64,000 nucleotides of DNA, taken from contig CAXRDE010000016.1 of assembly GCA_964229355.1 (NCBI GenBank), positions 124,001-188,000 on the forward strand, in the 5' to 3' direction. The notes under the pieces were generated by a model. That model worked only from the letters and a program-made list of their open reading frames with translations. It searched no databases and was not told where the DNA came from. Below, in pieces: positions 62,938-64,000 of this stretch. Both the position numbers and the translations under genes were made by a program. The number at the start of each line of letters is the position of its first letter. Position 1 is the stretch's first letter. This DNA is from CAXRDE01 sp964229355. Lineage in GTDB: Bacteria > Cyanobacteriota > Sericytochromatia > UBA7694.

Positions 62938-63757
62938 TGGCTGCTACCATTTCTTTGAGTTTTTCGAGGGTGGCCTCGCCTGAGCTGCTGGCGATTAATT
63001 GCCCTTGTGCATCAATGACGTAGAGATTCGTGATGTTCTTTTGGGCCTTCAATTGTTGGCTAACCTCACCGGTCCAGTCCAGCAAAATAGGCTGTTTTAC
63101 CAATCCTGAAATAATGCCTCGGGCGATGCCTCGGGCAAATCCAGGTACCGCTGAAAGTTCGGCGACCCCTTCAATATCGATGCGGCTGCTATAGCGATCG
63201 TAAAGGGGTTTGATCCAGTTTTCCATGCCCTCAGAACCTTTTTGGTCTGCAATGGCCAGGACCAATACCTTTTCTCGGGGAAATTGAAAGCGTCTGCGCT
63301 CACCCTGTAGATCTTCGAGCGCGAAGTCGGTGAGCTGAGGTCCGTTCTGGCGTGGACGAGTCGTTTCTTTCGGGTTTTGTGCGGGGTCCGCGATATTTTG
63401 CACAGGTGTAGGCGTTTTGGTTGATTCGGCGGGTGCTTTGTTGAGGGGGGCAGCAGGGATGGGAGCCGTATTCTGCTGAACTTGAGCGGGGACGGTTTCT
63501 TCAGCAGCGATGTCCTCTGCTGAACTCTCTGCTGCACGCTCTGCGGTAGGAGAGATATAACGGTATGAAAAAGGTTTGTTTTGCTGCATGCTCAGACGGT
63601 TTTGACTGGCAAGATCCAGGATGACCTGGCCCTGGGTATCTACCTGTGGCGTATACCCGATGGTGCGTTGTAAATCAGCGGGTGAGCGACCTCCACAGGC
63701 GGTCATTAATGTCATTGAGCAGATGAGGGAAAAGCGAGTAAGGAAAGATGATGGCAT
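62921..63757 (-). CDS. Lipoprotein with redoxin-like domain lacking the CXXC site
   Basis: The 278-residue product has a lipobox (MTLMTACGG), a long Ala/Pro/Glu-rich linker (about 65-140) and a C-terminal thioredoxin-like domain (about 145-278). In the position of the CXXC the sequence reads ADQKGSEGMENW, so no redox Cys is present. The segment PILLDWTGEVSQQLKAQKNI and NLYVIDAQGQLIASSSGEAT recall YtfJ-type and peroxiredoxin-like folds. The C-terminus is paralogous to the gene leaving the window at the right edge. Confidence 0.7.
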   Translation of the reverse strand: MPSSFLTRFSLICSMTLMTACGGRSPADLQRTIGYTPQVDTQGQVILDLASQNRLSMQQNKPFSYRYISPTAERAAESSAEDIAAEETVPAQVQQNTAPIPAAPLNKAPAESTKTPTPVQNIADPAQNPKETTRPRQNGPQLTDFALEDLQGERRRFQFPREKVLVLAIADQKGSEGMENWIKPLYDRYSSRIDIEGVAELSAVPGFARGIARGIISGLVKQPILLDWTGEVSQQLKAQKNITNLYVIDAQGQLIASSSGEATLEKLKEMVAAIDSAL

Positions 63758-63792
63758 GGCGGGTTTCGCTCTGTTTCGTTGATATTAAAACC

Positions 63793-64000
63793 TTAATTTA
63801 CAGTCTGATCAACGATATCGGCAAAGGCTTTGAGTTTTTCAAGATCAGCGGCTCCACGGCCTTCAGCAATAATTTCGCCTTTACCGTTGATGGCGTATAC
63901 ATTGGTCATCTGGGCTTCTGCATTGAAAGCTTTGCTCACCCGTCCCGTCCAGTCGAAGAGCAAGGGGGTGTCTACCACCTGGGTTTGCTTCACAATGTTG
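63793..64000 (-). CDS. Redoxin-like protein, partial (5' end outside window)
   Basis: The last 69 residues visible (NIVKQTQVVDTPLLFDWTGR onward, then MTNVYAINGKGEIIAEGRGA) match the C-terminal part of the adjacent lipoprotein position by position. The two are therefore tandem paralogues. The reading frame is open to the last base, so the start is outside. No CXXC is seen in the visible part. Confidence 0.65.
   Translation of the reverse strand, partial: NIVKQTQVVDTPLLFDWTGRVSKAFNAEAQMTNVYAINGKGEIIAEGRGAADLEKLKAFADIVDQTVN

Overview
The window is about 64 kb of ordinary chromosome from an uncultured-type diderm, oxygen-respiring bacterium. Gene density is high, with many 1-16 bp overlaps. I see no insertion sequence, integrase, CRISPR array or rRNA. 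The best guess at lineage is a non-photosynthetic relative of Cyanobacteria (Sericytochromatia/Melainabacteria-like). The grounds are an SLH-domain beta-barrel porin with a Pro-Thr linker, a threonyl-tRNA synthetase without a TGS domain, fused RibBA, and many lipoproteins. This is inference from gene content; no rRNA or phylogeny is available.

Layout. 1-5.3 kb (+): a tightly overlapped operon of PrkA-type kinase, MEMO-family protein, a P-loop ATPase with a disordered insert, a secreted TPR protein and a small unknown protein. 5.2-9.1 kb (-): a TPR/OGT-like protein, a GT4 glycosyltransferase and a fibronectin-III lipoprotein with a 15-bp minisatellite. 9.4-10.5 kb (+): the most unusual gene, an excisionase-type HTH joined to the cytosolic domain of the flagellar/type III export gate FlhA, with GTCGT repeats in front of it. 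10.5-12.7 kb (-): phosphopantetheinyl transferase, APH-like kinase and an EF-hand protein. 12.8-21.5 kb (-): an FNR-type regulator and a complete cbb3 oxidase cluster (ccoI, ccoS, fused ccoNO, ccoQ, mono-haem ccoP, ccoG, DsbD_2/TauE-like protein) headed by a perfect FNR box. ccoQ and ccoS are short genes read directly from the DNA.

21.5-27 kb: a Nudix hydrolase, two unknown proteins with helical ends and beta-rich middles, an S51-like peptidase and a catalytically dead beta-lactamase-fold membrane protein. 27-32 kb (-): ribD-ribE-ribBA-ribH behind two unknown genes. 32-42 kb: thrS, a leucine-type dehydrogenase, an SLC13 transporter, a CDP-alcohol phosphatidyltransferase, a 1239-residue GT4-TPR-GT2-TPR protein and two identical tRNA-Ser(UGA) genes. 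42-53 kb: small unknown proteins, an M19 peptidase, a ferredoxin, a beta-propeller protein, a GT2, a renalase-like oxidoreductase, a WD40 protein, a CFA-synthase-like methyltransferase and the SLH porin. 53-64 kb: a lipoprotein, dprA, topA, groES-groEL with two CIRCE-like sites, a glutathione peroxidase and a run of lipoproteins/redoxin-fold proteins that leaves the window.

How it fits together: the FNR-type regulator and the FNR box suggest oxygen control of the high-affinity oxidase. HrcA-type control of groE is explicit in the DNA. The HTH-FlhA_C protein, the two axial-protein-like genes and several signal-peptide-less proteins with disordered Pro/Ala/Ser/Thr N-termini could belong to a flagellar/type III-like export programme. 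That link is hypothesis only.
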